A stretch of DNA of 64,000 nucleotides from Hymenochaete sp. R1. Lineage: Eukaryota > Basidiomycota > Agaricomycetes > Hymenochaetales > Hymenochaetaceae. Positions 48,911 to 62,382 of this stretch are shown here, in pieces. The notes beneath the pieces are model-generated. The model was not told the DNA's origin. It ran no database searches and was given only the letters and a program-made list of their open reading frames with translations. The stretch covers positions 62,001-126,000 of the forward strand of contig JAFREE010000044.1 in assembly GCA_019400425.1 (NCBI GenBank). Reading direction: 5' to 3'. The position numbers were made by a program, and so were the translations under genes. Position 1 is the first letter of the stretch, and each line of letters begins with the position of its first letter.

Positions 48911-50326
48911 CCGTCGTAGATGCCTTCCGAAAGGAAACCTTGAAGAAATGGAGGCTGGCGGACATCATGAAGCTCAAGACGAACAGCAGATAGTTATCGA
49001 AGAGCCCCCCATATACGTATCCCTGCCTCGGGTTCAAATTTGTTTTCCGCTCTACAATTGGACTTTGCCACTGGGGTTGACAAGAGTCGACGTTTTTTCC
49101 CCTCCAAAGGCAAGGCAAACTACGTGAGCAAGAACCAAGTGTGCGTATGACCGCCCAGTGACCACTAGTACTGGCCCCGGTCGAGAGTTTCGTCCTCGAA
49201 ACTTCAAATCCGGACGAATAGGCAGGTTCTAGCCACTTTCGAACAGGTCACAAGGCTCGAACTGCCATGGGTTCGATTTCGGTTGGCTTTTCCCTTTATC
49301 CTTCTGAGTGTCTACGATAGACGACAGACGACAGCAGATAGCAGATTCAGATCGATGTGTTCATCGGCCAATCGCTGGGTATTTCAGGTGAGACACCAAA
49401 ATGAGATGATGGGTAGAACTCGTCAAGAGAGAGAAACGCGTTTGAGTGGGCTTCAAGTCGAACCTTGACGCGGCGCGCTTCGGCGCGCGCAATCGTCTGA
49501 GTCCCGACATATGGCAGAAGCTCCGTCGTATGGCGCTTGTCTAAAGCACCAGTTCTAGTGTTAGTGTCAGAAAGTCACTATTAAAAACTAAGGTAGTCTG
49601 CCACTGCTCGAATGTACAGGCTCGACAATAAAAAGCCTGAGAAATTTCGAGGAAGGTAGCTCTTTCCTCTTCACCTGAACTAATGGTCCATTTCCCCTTT
49701 TACGTTGATTACCGTCCATGATACTTTTAGTTCACTCATTCTCAACACTTGAACATGCGAACCGAAAGGAAAGAAGTGTAAGGACCGGGCAGTAAAGTGA
49801 GAGTAAAGCCACACTAAGACGATTTGATTGGCAGCAGTTATTAGCTGGGAAACCCCTGCACCGGCAACCATAGGAATCATAAGTCATCGAAACCGGTACC
49901 TCGACTCCAGCTCGGATTAGTTTCGCTATCGGACATAACAATGCACACACGCCAAAGAAATTATATTAAAGGAGAGGAATAGTCAAGCAGGTCATTCCCG
50001 CGTTGAACAACATAAGAATCAACAAACACTCACGCGAACCCAATGAAAAAAAAGAAAATCACACACACGCGACACTACGACAGCCACGAGGTGGAAGGGA
50101 AGAGGGTGCAACAGACAGTCCGAACAATTCAACTAAAAAAAAAGGTACGAGACGGATGCAAATTGTCTGAATTACGATGGTGCGTCCATGGGAAATGCAA
50201 GTCATGAATAAAGCAAAGAGGCGATCACAAGCCCGGGAATCGGGGAGAGAATCAAGAGAACCTTTCTCTGTCCACTAAATTTTGAACCCGTTCGGCCCAT
50301 CTTCTCACGAGAAGAGTGCCTCAAAT
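48911..50326. other. Intergenic, no supported gene
   Basis: About 1.4 kb between the reductase pseudogene and the GPI-protein stop. Contains one ACTAGTACTGG word at 49165. Small frames on both strands have no homology. Confidence 0.5.
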
Positions 50327-51225
50327 TTAGAAGCCAACGAGGCCAGCACCGGCAAGTGCGGCGCCAGCTAAGACAGCGAAGCCGGTGACAACAGAGCGCG
50401 AGACGCCAAGTTCAGCTGCTCCGCTGAAGGAGTTCGCAGTGCTGGAGCTCGAAGCAGACGAGGACGCGCTCGTACCCGTTGAGCTGGAAGCAGAACGAGT
50501 AGTTCCTGAGGCGGTGGAGGATGCCAAAGAGGATGTGCCAGTGGTGCTAATAAAAATAAAGATAACAGGCATTGAGTTAACATGCGAGAGAAACTAAGTT
50601 TCTGTTTTTGAAAAAGCTTACCTTGCGCTGGAAGAGGCCGATGATGATCCCGAAGTGGAGGAGGTGCTGGAAGAGGAGGATGTGTTGGCGCCGACGGAAA
50701 AAGAGCCCGTCTCCGCAAAGACAGTGTTGATATCACTAAAAAAAAATTAGCCACGCTGGCCAGCGGACACAATAAAAATAGCACATACCCGACTTGCGTG
50801 AACTGAAGGGTGTATCCATCCCTGCCAAAAAGAAGTCAGATCACAGATCACGCATTTCAAATAGAACATCTGACTCACTCAACAGGGACGACAGGAAGCG
50901 TCAAGGTGATGGTAGACTGTCCAGACTGAATGTTATTGGCAAGCGCAAACTGTGTGTTGAAAGACTCGTTGATAAGCTCGATATCGAAAGATGTGGGGTC
51001 GTCTGTAGTAGCTGTCCATGTGATAGTGACAGGATCAGCGCTGGTCCAGTTATCAGGAGCGTTAATGGTCAAAGCAGACACAAGGCGCGCCAGAAAGGCG
51101 AGAGTGCTGAAGAGACAAGGTCAGACCGGTCGATAACACGAAAAGAACGAGAGAAAAAAGGCGTGTACTGCGCGCCGAGGCCAAAGTGAGGATGAATGAA
51201 CTTACGCAAGTTTGGCGGTGAACAT
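50327..51225 (-). CDS. GPI-anchored Ser/Thr-rich cell-surface protein (Kre9/Knh1-type domain)
   Basis: Five exons, 51225..51206 (20 nt), 51106..50879, 50821..50789, 50735..50622 and 50546..50327, give 204 residues. A signal peptide (MFTAKLATLAFLARLVSA) is created only after splicing exon 1. It is followed by LTINAPDNWTSADPVTITWT, the start of the yeast cell-wall synthesis Kre9/Knh1-like domain (PF10342-type) common in fungal GPI proteins; QFTQVGDINTVFAETGSFSV ends the domain near residue 105. A long Ser/Thr/Ala stretch, probably heavily O-mannosylated, follows. The C-terminus has a hydrophobic tail (VVTGFAVLAGAALAGAGLVGF) after a plausible omega site, typical for GPI attachment. Predicted location is the plasma membrane or cell wall. 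Confidence 0.88.
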
Positions 51226-51490
51226 GGCTATTGTTTTTGGATATGAGAGAACAGTGGGTATGCGATGAGTAAGGTGACGAGGGCGACGAGGAGAGAGGGG
51301 GTAAAAGAAGGAGAGTAAAGGATGAGAAGGAAGAAGAGGAAGGAGGGAGACCTGGAGAAAGCCGCCGAGGGCTGACTTGGACGGTCTTTATTCCTACGCG
51401 TGACCGTCGGCATAACCTTCCTTTTCTGGAATCCTGAACTTCCCGGAAGGCACATCATAAGGGGATAACTACCCGCGCCTGCACAGCTCA

Positions 51491-52767
51491 TCAATCAAGT
51501 GGCGGGCTTCCCAAACTTTCATTAGAATAAGTATTATAAGAGTCAGCCACATAAGTAGTAAGTCTATTATCTAGTAAATCTGCAAGTTGCGACGAGAAAA
51601 GAGATGAGAGGTTTAAAGCATGGGATGAAGAGGAAGGACGAGCCTCATCGAACGGTCGGGTATCGTTGAAACAACTTTCCCATACTTCATTGACTGCCCG
51701 CTCCGCCTCCTCACGACTAGAGCAAGCTGGGTTCGACTGAACCGATGTGACTGCCCTCCGTCGGACACATGCCTATTCATGTCCGAGCCGCCAGCAATTA
51801 TATTCGGGTCATCACCCACCAGCGACAACGAGCATCGCATTGCAATTTCGGCATTCCGAAAACAAACATAAGCCAGTCAGCCCTTGCTTTGCGCTAACGG
51901 ATGGGCGAAAAAAAGATACGGACCTGGTGCTGTTTGGAGAAGTTGAAGAAAAACCGTCGGACTTCCCGCGCCCACTTGCAGTCCCCGCCAAGGCTGTTGG
52001 CTCGGATCTGGTGACCATGACCGTGAATTAGAGACATCTCGAAAAACAGATCTGAACGAGAGACTCGGAGAAAGGAGACCGATGAGTTTATGAACTTCTC
52101 GTAAGGTGAGATGAGCTTCCAAAACATTTCAGAACTCGCTCCGCGCGTTCGTCACCATTCAATTCAGCCCAGCCCGACCGCTCTCGCGTGTTTAAGAACA
52201 CGGGCGTAGAGTGCCGCTATCGTAGAAACCCGGGAAATGCTCACCTCGCTGCAGGCATGATGTCTGAGGTTAGTCCAGTCCACCTTGAACTTGCTGTGGT
52301 CGTAGAAATGAACAAGCTCATGCGCCAACGTCTGCTCCATGTGCTTCTTGCTCCAATATCGACCTTGACAAAGCACAACGCCGCCGTAATCTTGCACGAA
52401 CCCTCCCTCACGCCCCTGGTCGCATGGCAGACACAGGAGGTGCTCCGTTGGATTGACTGTGACGCCTGTTTCCTTCTTTATCCGATCGAGCATAAATACC
52501 ACGATAGGACCTAAGCAAAAGTTTGGCTCTTAAGTTCCTCCTATCAGAGCTTTTTGACGTACTTGTTTTGACCAGCTCGTCCCTCCACTTCAAGCACCTG
52601 TCTCGCTGTACCCTTGCGATCGCATCCGCACATTGCTCCGATGTCAGCCCAATGCAAGTCATTTCGCTAAACGTCCGTCGCCATCGTTCATAGAAGCGTG
52701 TATCCGGACCATTCAATCCTGGTTGAGAAGGACTCGAAGATGAGCTTGCAGAGGGTGAGGATGCCAT
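51491..52767 (-). CDS. ATP23: Mitochondrial inner-membrane metalloprotease ATP23
   Basis: Zinc protease of the mitochondrial intermembrane space that matures ATP6 and assists ATP synthase assembly in yeast. Exons: 52767..52563, 52510..52245, 52007..51924, 51856..51816 and 51716..51491, about 273 residues. Visible are [20 protein letters not shown], the active site HELVH (residues 132-136), [20 protein letters not shown] and FNFSKQHQ, then ECRNCNAML (normally ECVRRRA) and [20 protein letters not shown]. Intron 3 is the problem. Its donor would be GTCCGT and the base pair before GAATGC is CG, not AG. An alternative 37-nt intron (GTATCT...CAAG) stays in frame but inserts about nine foreign residues. 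The tail after RPFDE is about 45 residues longer than usual. Identity is certain; integrity is not. Confidence 0.82.
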
Positions 52768-53131
52768 GAATTGTCTGTACAAAAAGTCCAACTCGCCGAG
52801 CGCGCGGAGGGGAGTAGGCGTGCGACTTTACGACCGCATTCAGAGCTGCATCCACCACATTCATTAATATTAATATTGACAATCATCGTCATTGGTGTCA
52901 GGTTGACCCACAATTAAATGGAAGTCTCTTTGAGTCAGTCAGACTTTAATGAAAAAGCAGTCAAGTGGAATTGAGGTTGTACATGTATACAATGGGTTTC
53001 TCAGAAAATCAAGCGTCTAGTTGTCTATGAATTAGTATTTATAATGATTCGGATTCGCTTACTAGTAGCCTAGTAACAACTCTCTGGGTCGCGTCTCGTT
53101 AGAGAGATCAACCTGAATCATGTTGAGCCAT

Positions 53132-54674
53132 TTACTGACTCGGACCAGAAGCACCCTTCCGGCCCTGAGCCAGCTGCTCCTGCTCTAATAGATTAACATT
53201 GTTCTCGCATCGTCTGATGTCCTCCAACAAGGATTTAATCTCCCTTAAAGGATCAATGGACGCTCTCTCCAGTATCGCTACTTCCCTTTGCCTGCTGAGC
53301 GAACCCACATCCGCGGCCTCTTTCTTATCCCCCTCCTTACTCAGCCGCGAGTACGTAGCATACGCACCGGTCTCTTTCTCCCAGTCTGGGAACCAGTCTC
53401 GGTCTGCCATGCTCTTTTTCATCTCTTCGAAGTGACGATTGGCAGCACCCTTAGGATGAGAAAGCATTTCATCGATGGCATTCTCCATATCCAGACCCTC
53501 CTTAGAACGCTTTGCTAAAAACTCTCGCACTTGATCGCGAAGGATTTTCTCACGGGTGCGCAGCATATCTGTACGCTCCTTGCATCCGGTACGAAATTCT
53601 GAGATGACGTTCCGGGTTTTTTGTCTAAGGACCTTACCACTGTTTGCTCGTACTTTTACGATAAGAACCTCCAACTGAAAGGCTCGTAGAGAATCTCCCA
53701 GGAAGAAGCCTGCGTTTTGAAGTTCGTACTTTAAATTCCCGCTATCGGAAGCTGTAGATAGCGGTAAAGCTTGGAGGCTATTAGAAATCAAATCGTGAAG
53801 CACTTCCACGTTGGGCAGGTTCGTATAACCCCTGCTGCCTGCTATGAATTTCTCCCTCCAGAAGGAGACAAATTCGCGGAAGTAGATTGCATCTGTTACA
53901 GGATCGGGTGAGTTTTTTAAATGTGATTGTATGCGTGTAAAGTCTAAGATAAAAATGAGCGATTAGATAGGTTAAATTAACGCATTGCTTTTCACGAGAC
54001 TTACCTGACGACCTGACGTATGCGGGAATTCTGTCCCTTAGATGCACCTGTCTCTCGGCAAAGAGAGCTTCGAGGTCAGCTCTGCTTTGACTGTCATGAT
54101 CGCTTGTTTTCGCCAGATCATCCACGCGTTGTGCAATTCTATCGCGAAAATCACGGAAATGATTCCAGAACAATTCGTTTGAGCTATCCGCGTTTTTCCC
54201 CGTCGTTTGTGAAAATTTCGTGTGATAAGTGTCCATCATCGCAAAATGATACTTGAAGAACGCTTTGTCGTAGATACGATCGACACTAGCCATTGTACTG
54301 GTGGAATCCAAGTTGCCCTCGAGATTTTTTCGAATTCCCGAAAACACTTTCTGGATCAACCCGAACGTGTATCCCATCGAGCGCCCGTCATTGTAGATAT
54401 AGTTGGACAGTGCGAGGACGTTGCCATCATCACGGAGCTGACTCGCTTTGGCTGAGTCTGCTCTCTCGCAAAAGCCATCCACGCGGATTTGTAGGTGCTC
54501 TATGTCGTCATCCTGAGGGACTGTGACAGTAGAGTCAGACTCGGGTCCAACGTCCTGAGGTCGCTCGTGAGATTTTGGTCCCGAGCCAGAACCAGGGCCT
54601 CGCACTTTCCGAACGCTGCCCTCAGGCGTGTTACGACGTCTTTTATTTCCGCTTGCTCCTCCTTGAGGCAGCAT
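53132..54674 (-). CDS. SPD-family protein, copy D
   Basis: Unrecognised. Two exons, 54674..54005 and 53943..53132, phase 1 (donor GTAAGT, acceptor TATCTTAG), give 493 residues from MLPQGGASGNKRRR; an ATG nine codons upstream is also in frame. Shared layout: basic Gly/Pro/Ser N-terminus (VRKVRGPGSGSG), RIYDKAFFKYHFAMM, ELFWNHFRDFRDRI, then KNSPDPVTDAIYFREF right after the intron. The C-terminal half aligns along its length with B and C (HPKGAANRHFEEMKKSMADR against SKGTSANYFHDMKNKLTGR; IDPLREIKSLLEDIRRCE against VDPLKEMKSRLEDTDRSD) but at much lower identity. It lies 7 kb from copy C, with ATP23 and the GPI gene between. Role unknown. Confidence 0.8.
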
Positions 54675-55536
54675 ATGAGTAGCAGGATGGACGTAGATCA
54701 AGTGTGGCTTGGAAACGGGAAGAGCGGTCGAATGAGATACCGTTGGTTCTAGAGAAAGGACACACCAGGACTTGGACTTGAGTCGGACGAAGGCTATAGT
54801 TGCAATGAGAGTAGATAAAATACGAATCGATTATAAGTAGAGCTTCCGGTCCCTTCTTGGTGTGCATTGTGCATAGAAACGTATCGACTTCAAGAGACAG
54901 AAGCAAATGTCGAGACTGTGAAACGTAAACCCGTGGAACACTAGTTCTTTTGGATGCCACTTTGTCGGTATTACGCATGTGCAACAAGAAAAAAAAAGCC
55001 TCGTTTGCACGATTGAAGGTTCGGTATAAATAGGTTAACCTGAAAATGACACGTAAGAGGTAAGGAATGGTACAAGATTGCACACTCACGGAGAGGTGCC
55101 ATGACGAGAAGTGCGCGTTTGTCAGAAGTAAATTACTAGCGACATGGCATTCCTTATCTCTATACCAAGGCTTTGCGAAAGCATTGGATTATGTGACTTT
55201 CTGGTAGTAGCACTATTGTCTTTAGCCGATACAAGGTGCGTGCAAAAATGGGTCCAATGAATCTGCCGGTGAGAGCTATGATAAAAGTCTATCGAGCGAC
55301 TGAAGAAGCAAAGTGAAAGAACGGGTCGTCGTTGAAAGCATCTTTCCGGCAGCTGAGAAAAACCTGCCGTAAATGGTAAGATCAACGCAGATGTAAAAAC
55401 TACCTACTTCACTGAGTCTTACAACCACAACCACAACCTGGCCAACAATTGCAATAGGTAACAAAAGTTTATTGCGAGTAATAAATCAGCTGTGACAAGA
55501 AAATAGGGAACATACGATGCCGCACACGCATAGTTA
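54675..55536. other. Intergenic, no supported gene
   Basis: Spacer between the start of SPD copy D and the UVDE stop; nothing beyond small overlapping frames. Confidence 0.5.
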
Positions 55537-57674
55537 TTACACAGTCCGAGCTTGCACCTGCTCCTTTCCAACTTTCCCCTTTCCAATACTTGCCTTACCC
55601 CGACTGCGTTTTCTGACACTCGTAGCGTGGCCTCCCTGAGTCTTCACACTTCTTCCCCTCTTAATCGGAGCCCCCGCAGCCGCAGCAGTACCCGCGTCCA
55701 CTTCAACTTTCTCATCTCCGTTTCCACAGTCCGCATCTGTTCCATCCGCAATCGCCCTGTTCACTTCTGTAACAGGCACGGCGTGTTCCTCCGCCTCATG
55801 AATCACTTCCTCAACTTTCTCCGCTGTCCCCTCTCGAACATCGATCTCAGGGTCTTCAGCAGCGGGGCTGCTTTTGTCGTCCGCATCCTCACCGCCAATA
55901 TTAGTTTGCTCCTCGTCCTCGACACCTCCTTTATCTTTCGCCGCCTTTGCACGTTTGTTCGCTTTCCGACCCTTGGTATGAAGTGTCTCAACATCCGCGG
56001 CAGGACGAAGGACCCTATAATCGACGTCGGCAAGATTATATAACCTGTAGATATAGAAAACAGCCTGCTCCTTGTCTTTACATTCAAGCATGAGGTCTAA
56101 ATGGGGCAGGATCAAGTATCAGATACTCCGCCACCAACAATATATCTTAAATAATGAAGCTTACCCATATCATCTGGCAGGTCGTCGGGCAACTTCGCCA
56201 CTCGATCACTGTGCGCCCTCCTCTCCATGACGCTCACCGCTCCTGGTCTGGGCTCGCTGAGATGCTGCTTAGGTTTAATGCCTTTGTCATACCAGAGTTG
56301 ATTTATTTCGGGGATAAGCTCGCTGGGTGGGCGGGAAGAAGGATAAATAGAATCGTGGTGATAGTCAAAGACGATGGGTATGGAGAGTTTGCGACAGGTC
56401 GGAAAAAGGTCGTCAACATTGTAACACATCTGAACAGTCGATAAGCAGTCGTCATATCGAAAATCAATAATATAACAAACCTCGTCATTTTCGAGGACAA
56501 GCCGACCTTTGACGTTGTCGGGGAGTTTGACGTAGTTCTGCTTGAAGCGTTCGATGGTTGCTTCCTTATCGTTGAAAGTTCCTTGATAATGCAGTACGTT
56601 GTGTTAGAAAAAAAAACCCAGGCGGGGATTGACAATTGGACACGTACCGCCCATGTGGATGATCATGATACTGTCTTTGTCGAGGCCCATGCGATCCATC
56701 ATTTCACAGTGATCTGGTGCCCGTCAGATTTGGATCCTCAAACTGGTGAAATAAAATCTTACATTGTAAATCTCTAACAGCATTCTTTACGACAACATCT
56801 CTCGGGCTTCCAAGCTGGGTGAATTGACCCGGATGACTGATCAGCCTCATACCGACCTCCTTCGCTGCATTCCCGGCCGCCTTCAGTTCCGCATCTGCAA
56901 ATTCCAAGTTATACCCAAGCTCGGGATGCGATGCGAAAGGAAACATCTCGCTACTCATGCGCATGAAGAATATCCCGTTCTGGGAATTCCATCTGATGAG
57001 TGTGTGAAGATCACGGATATTTTGAAGACCAAGTGTGCGCAGATGTTGTGGGCCATGCTCAGCGAGCGTTGCCAGGCGACAAGTCCGCGAACAGAATACT
57101 GGAGGATCGTACTTGCGCAGAATGGTGTTAAGACACGCGTATCCTAGCCGACCTAAACAAGGATATTTGTTAGAAGACCCTCTTAGCATAGAAGAATATA
57201 CATATGCCACGTACCTTTAAATGTTGTGCTCTGCACGTTCTCGATAGGTGGAATGTCGAAGACCTTTTCCTCTTCCGGCGTTTTCCTCCTTCGCTTCTTT
57301 TTGAGCGGTTCTTCAGGTTCAGCACCATCTTCAGCGATCAAAGCTTTATCAGCTTTCTTCCGATGTTTTTTGGGTTTCACCACCTCCTCGGCAGCGTTGT
57401 CTTCGCGTTCTGCATCGCCGTTCGATACTCTCTTGGCCTTGCGCTTCCGCGTACGGGGCTTTGGCGACTCCGAGTCTACCACCTCCACCTTCTCTGCTAC
57501 CCTTTCCTTGGTTTCTTTTCGTGTAGGGCGGGTTGCTGGTTCATTGGGTAAGTCTGACAGCGGTGAGTCGGATCGTGCGCTCATCGTTGCCAGTCCCGAT
57601 AGTCTGAGAACAGGAAAAGCTGATAGCGATCGGGTGCGTTTGGAGACAAGAGAGTGTAAGCGACGAAGGAGCAT
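55537..57674 (-). CDS. UVE1: UV-damage endonuclease (UVDE)
   Basis: ATP-independent DNA repair nuclease that nicks 5' of UV photoproducts and other distortions, starting alternative excision repair; the fold is a TIM barrel with metals. Six exons: 57674..57215, 57152..56763, 56713..56648, 56581..56481, 56429..56165 and 56096..55537, giving 613 residues. The N-terminus (MLLRRLHSLVSKRTRSLSAF) looks like a mitochondrial presequence and precedes a Lys/Arg/Glu-rich segment with nuclear-type basic clusters, so dual targeting is possible. The barrel runs from GRLGYACLNTILR through FRMSSEMFPFASHPELGY-like sequence, LISHPGQFTQLGSP, SIMIIHMGGTFNDK, RLVLENDE, PIVFDYHHDSI to DLMLECKDKEQAV. A C-terminal extension of about 160 residues, acidic then Lys/Arg-rich, is added. 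Same-strand neighbour of ATG27. Confidence 0.93.
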
Positions 57675-58355
57675 CGAGTAGAGGACTTCATTGTGCTATG
57701 GTTTTGTTTTGAATCCCTCCTTGCCTCTCCTCTTGCCTTGAATGGTCTGGAGGTGGTGCCGTGTCGATGGGCGTCCGAGACAGACTAACTGAGGCGGGGG
57801 TTTGGTGATGACGACACGCCGATCTTTGAACGGACATCGGAGAAAAGAATACGTCAATAACGACAAACAACACGAACTGCATTCTCTCACTATTATTTTA
57901 GTAGTACACTAGTACACTCACTGCCACTAGTACTGCTTACCCAACAGTACATCAATATCTGATTATATCATCAATAAGCTCACGAACACACGAGTTACTT
58001 CTCCGATTTCATCATTGCACACGCCAGGTCTAACTTCGTGCAAAGCTCAACTACTCAGGCCGGGCGTTTGGGGAGGAGATAGACAAAGAATACCTTCCGT
58101 TCGACTTGAGCATTCTTGATTCAGACTGAGATACCCGACGAGTTTCTCGTGTGAGGCAGTGTGCGTGTGTGCGTGAGGGAAGTATAACACGAGCCATCTG
58201 CTTCAGAATCACTATTAGCAAGAACCTGGTTCTATTAATGATGAAAAGGCTTAATGAGATAGGGTAGATACATTTTCCAAATATTAATCTGATATCACAA
58301 CGAAGAGAAGGAGAAAAACACGCAACGCCCTCCCATGGAAAGTCAACTTGTTCCT
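57675..58355. other. UVDE promoter region and ATG27 3' flank
   Basis: No gene seen. It carries two ACTAGT words close together (57909 and 57926), the second as CCACTAGTACTGC, upstream of the UVDE start. Confidence 0.5.
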
Positions 58356-59723
58356 TCAAAGTCGTATCACACCATCGTTTGCCATGCCTCGTGGACGAGC
58401 TGCACCCCACGCAGCGCTTTCCTCTGCGAACGACTCAGCGGTCCCGTTCACCTCTCGCCTTCCAGAACCATGATCATCTTCATCCTCGCTTTCTTCTTCG
58501 TCATTGATACTGAACGGCCTCGCGGCTTCTTCTTCTGCGCTTCCCGGTAAGCGCGAGAAATTTCGACGGTCTCTTCGAGACTTCTTGCCAAACCCAAACC
58601 CAAAGCGGGGACGCCAGCTTCTCGATGAGGACCCCTGTGCATCAGAGGGATGGCCCCATGGGTCTTGACCCGTCAAATGACGACCAAGATCGCGAGCCCA
58701 GTCAGACACGGAGTTAAGGGCTGAATTGGAGTGTGGCATGGGGACGGGGGCGTAGCCGTTAGTCCCCAAGTCCACAGAAGAAGCTCGGCGGCGTTTTATA
58801 AGTCTGATGAAGAACGTAAGGGCCAGGCCAGAGAGGATAAGAGCAAGGAGTCTAATTTTAGGAAGTAAAGAGTATCGAATTAAGCTTCGTCCACGAGCGG
58901 CAAAAAAAATTATACATACATGACGATAACCATCACCGCCGTTTTCCAGTAAGCGTAACGGTCAGGGACAGGGCATGCATGCTATTACATGTCAGACACT
59001 TGAATAAGAGGGCTCGCTTATTGAGTTTCTCACTTTCGTTTTCCACTCAATGAAAAACGCGCATGATTCATCATCCGAGGGTGGTAGCTGAGCGATAAAC
59101 TCGGGTTGGCCTATAAAATATTCTTCGTCAGAAAAGAGGCAAACAAATATTATATCATGTTTCGATACCATTTTCAGCTTTAGGGTCGCAAGTAAAGTGG
59201 ATAGCCGTGGAAGCCTTTAGGTTATCTGACTGCGGACAGTTGGACCCGTCTGCCATGATTAGAACTGGATGCCCCCCATGTACCTGCAAAGTCGTGTTTG
59301 CTTTCCTTTTATTTCACACAAATGAGTTCAAGGCATCTTTTAATTATAAGCAGCATGCACACCCAATAGAGATGTCCCCATGAGCACCACGATAAAACCC
59401 TCCAACATCTTGAGGCCGGTCAACCTGTGGATTCCAAAGATCGGTTACGACTCTCTGACACACGTTCAGTGTAATATTTCTCCCAGTATGAGTCGTAATC
59501 ATATAGTCAGAGCTAAAGGGGATAAGACCCAATTGAACAGATGATAGCAGATATCAGTGTAACAATTCATGACATAGAAGTTTAACCAACAATCTCACCT
59601 TGAACTTAGTCCGCTCAGGTCATATGTATGAGCGCAGTCGTGTATCGTACATGGCTTCGCATCATCATCTGCAGCGCGTGCCGACAGCACTAAGACTGCC
59701 AGCAGCGCCAAAGGACGCAGCAT
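58356..59723 (-). CDS. ATG27: Autophagy-related protein 27-type membrane receptor
   Basis: Type I membrane protein of the ATG27 family, with a lumenal mannose-6-phosphate-receptor-like (MRH) domain; in yeast it cycles between Golgi, vacuole and the Atg9 compartment. Six exons: 59723..59599, 59512..59363, 59305..59169, 59110..59034, 58981..58920 and 58851..58356, giving 348 residues. Signal peptide MLRPLALLAVLVLSARA. Lumenal marks are CTIHDCAHTYDLSGLSS, NITLNVCQRV, GDISIGKANTTLQ and ESCAFFIEWKT, with Cys residues in family positions. One membrane span (AVMVIVILLALILSGLALTFF) lies near residues 175-200, followed by a basic KRRR stop-transfer and a long, charged cytosolic tail with acidic Ser/Glu runs. 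The exon 3 acceptor had two in-frame options; the chosen one gives GKANTT. Divergent from NUO-49, 263 bp apart. Confidence 0.88.
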
Positions 59724-59986
59724 TGTCGTCGTTGTCGTTAGTACTAGTGTTGTGAATTCAGCACACGAGAGCTTCACGCAAATGGCGACGGTGACTGCGC
59801 CGACTGACTGCCGACTGTCAGCGACTGACGACCATCATATTCCGCGTGACTGTGAGATATACATACTGAATATGGCTACAGCGATCGGCCTTAGGTGAAC
59901 GAACGATCTTCATTGGACAGATACAAACATCACTACGTCTTCTTCTTCTCGCCGTTGTCGTCGAGCGCAATATCCACCGCACTACA
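59724..59986. promoter_or_regulatory. Shared divergent promoter of ATG27 and NUO-49
   Basis: 263 bp separate the two opposite-facing start codons. A GTACTAGTG word sits at 59741-59749, about 20 nt upstream of the ATG27 ATG. A TTCTTCTTCTC pyrimidine tract precedes the NUO-49 ATG. No clear TATA box. Confidence 0.55.
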
Positions 59987-61823
<1,837 letters not shown>

Positions 61824-62382
61824 TAGAAGGGAAGCTCTACAGGAATGTAAATTATACCTGATGGCGTCCTATTCTGACGAATACAGTATCTCTCACTTTC
61901 GAACATCCGTTGGTACGGAAAATATAGAGAAGTCCAAGTGAACATATTGCTCCTGGGCGTCTTCTTCACGTCCTGATTTTTATGGTCCTTTAACATGAAG
62001 ATCCAGTCTAATTTATCTTCAATGACGCTCAACTGGCAAGAATGCGGGCTGGGCTTCTAATATCACGATGACTATATGATGATGATGAAGGCCGGAACTT
62101 CATGTAGTCACAATCTTGGACAGGTTATCACCGTCACATTGCACTCTTCAGCATTGTATTTCATCTTGCTTCCCTGGGGTAAGAATGTTGGCAAACTACT
62201 CTTTTATATTAAGCGTCTTGATCTAGCATAATTGCATCAAAAGAATGCTCTAGAGGTATATGAAGCCCCCTCTTTTCGTTGAGCAAATGAAATCGTTGGT
62301 AAGCTTCTTTGCTTAATTATGGCTTAAAGGTTATTTATATCGTGATCAGATGTCTCTTGCCTGCCGGTTCCCCCATCCGACT
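61824..62382. other. Intergenic, no supported gene
   Basis: 3' flank of NUO-49 and upstream region of the 62383 gene; nothing recognised. Confidence 0.5.
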
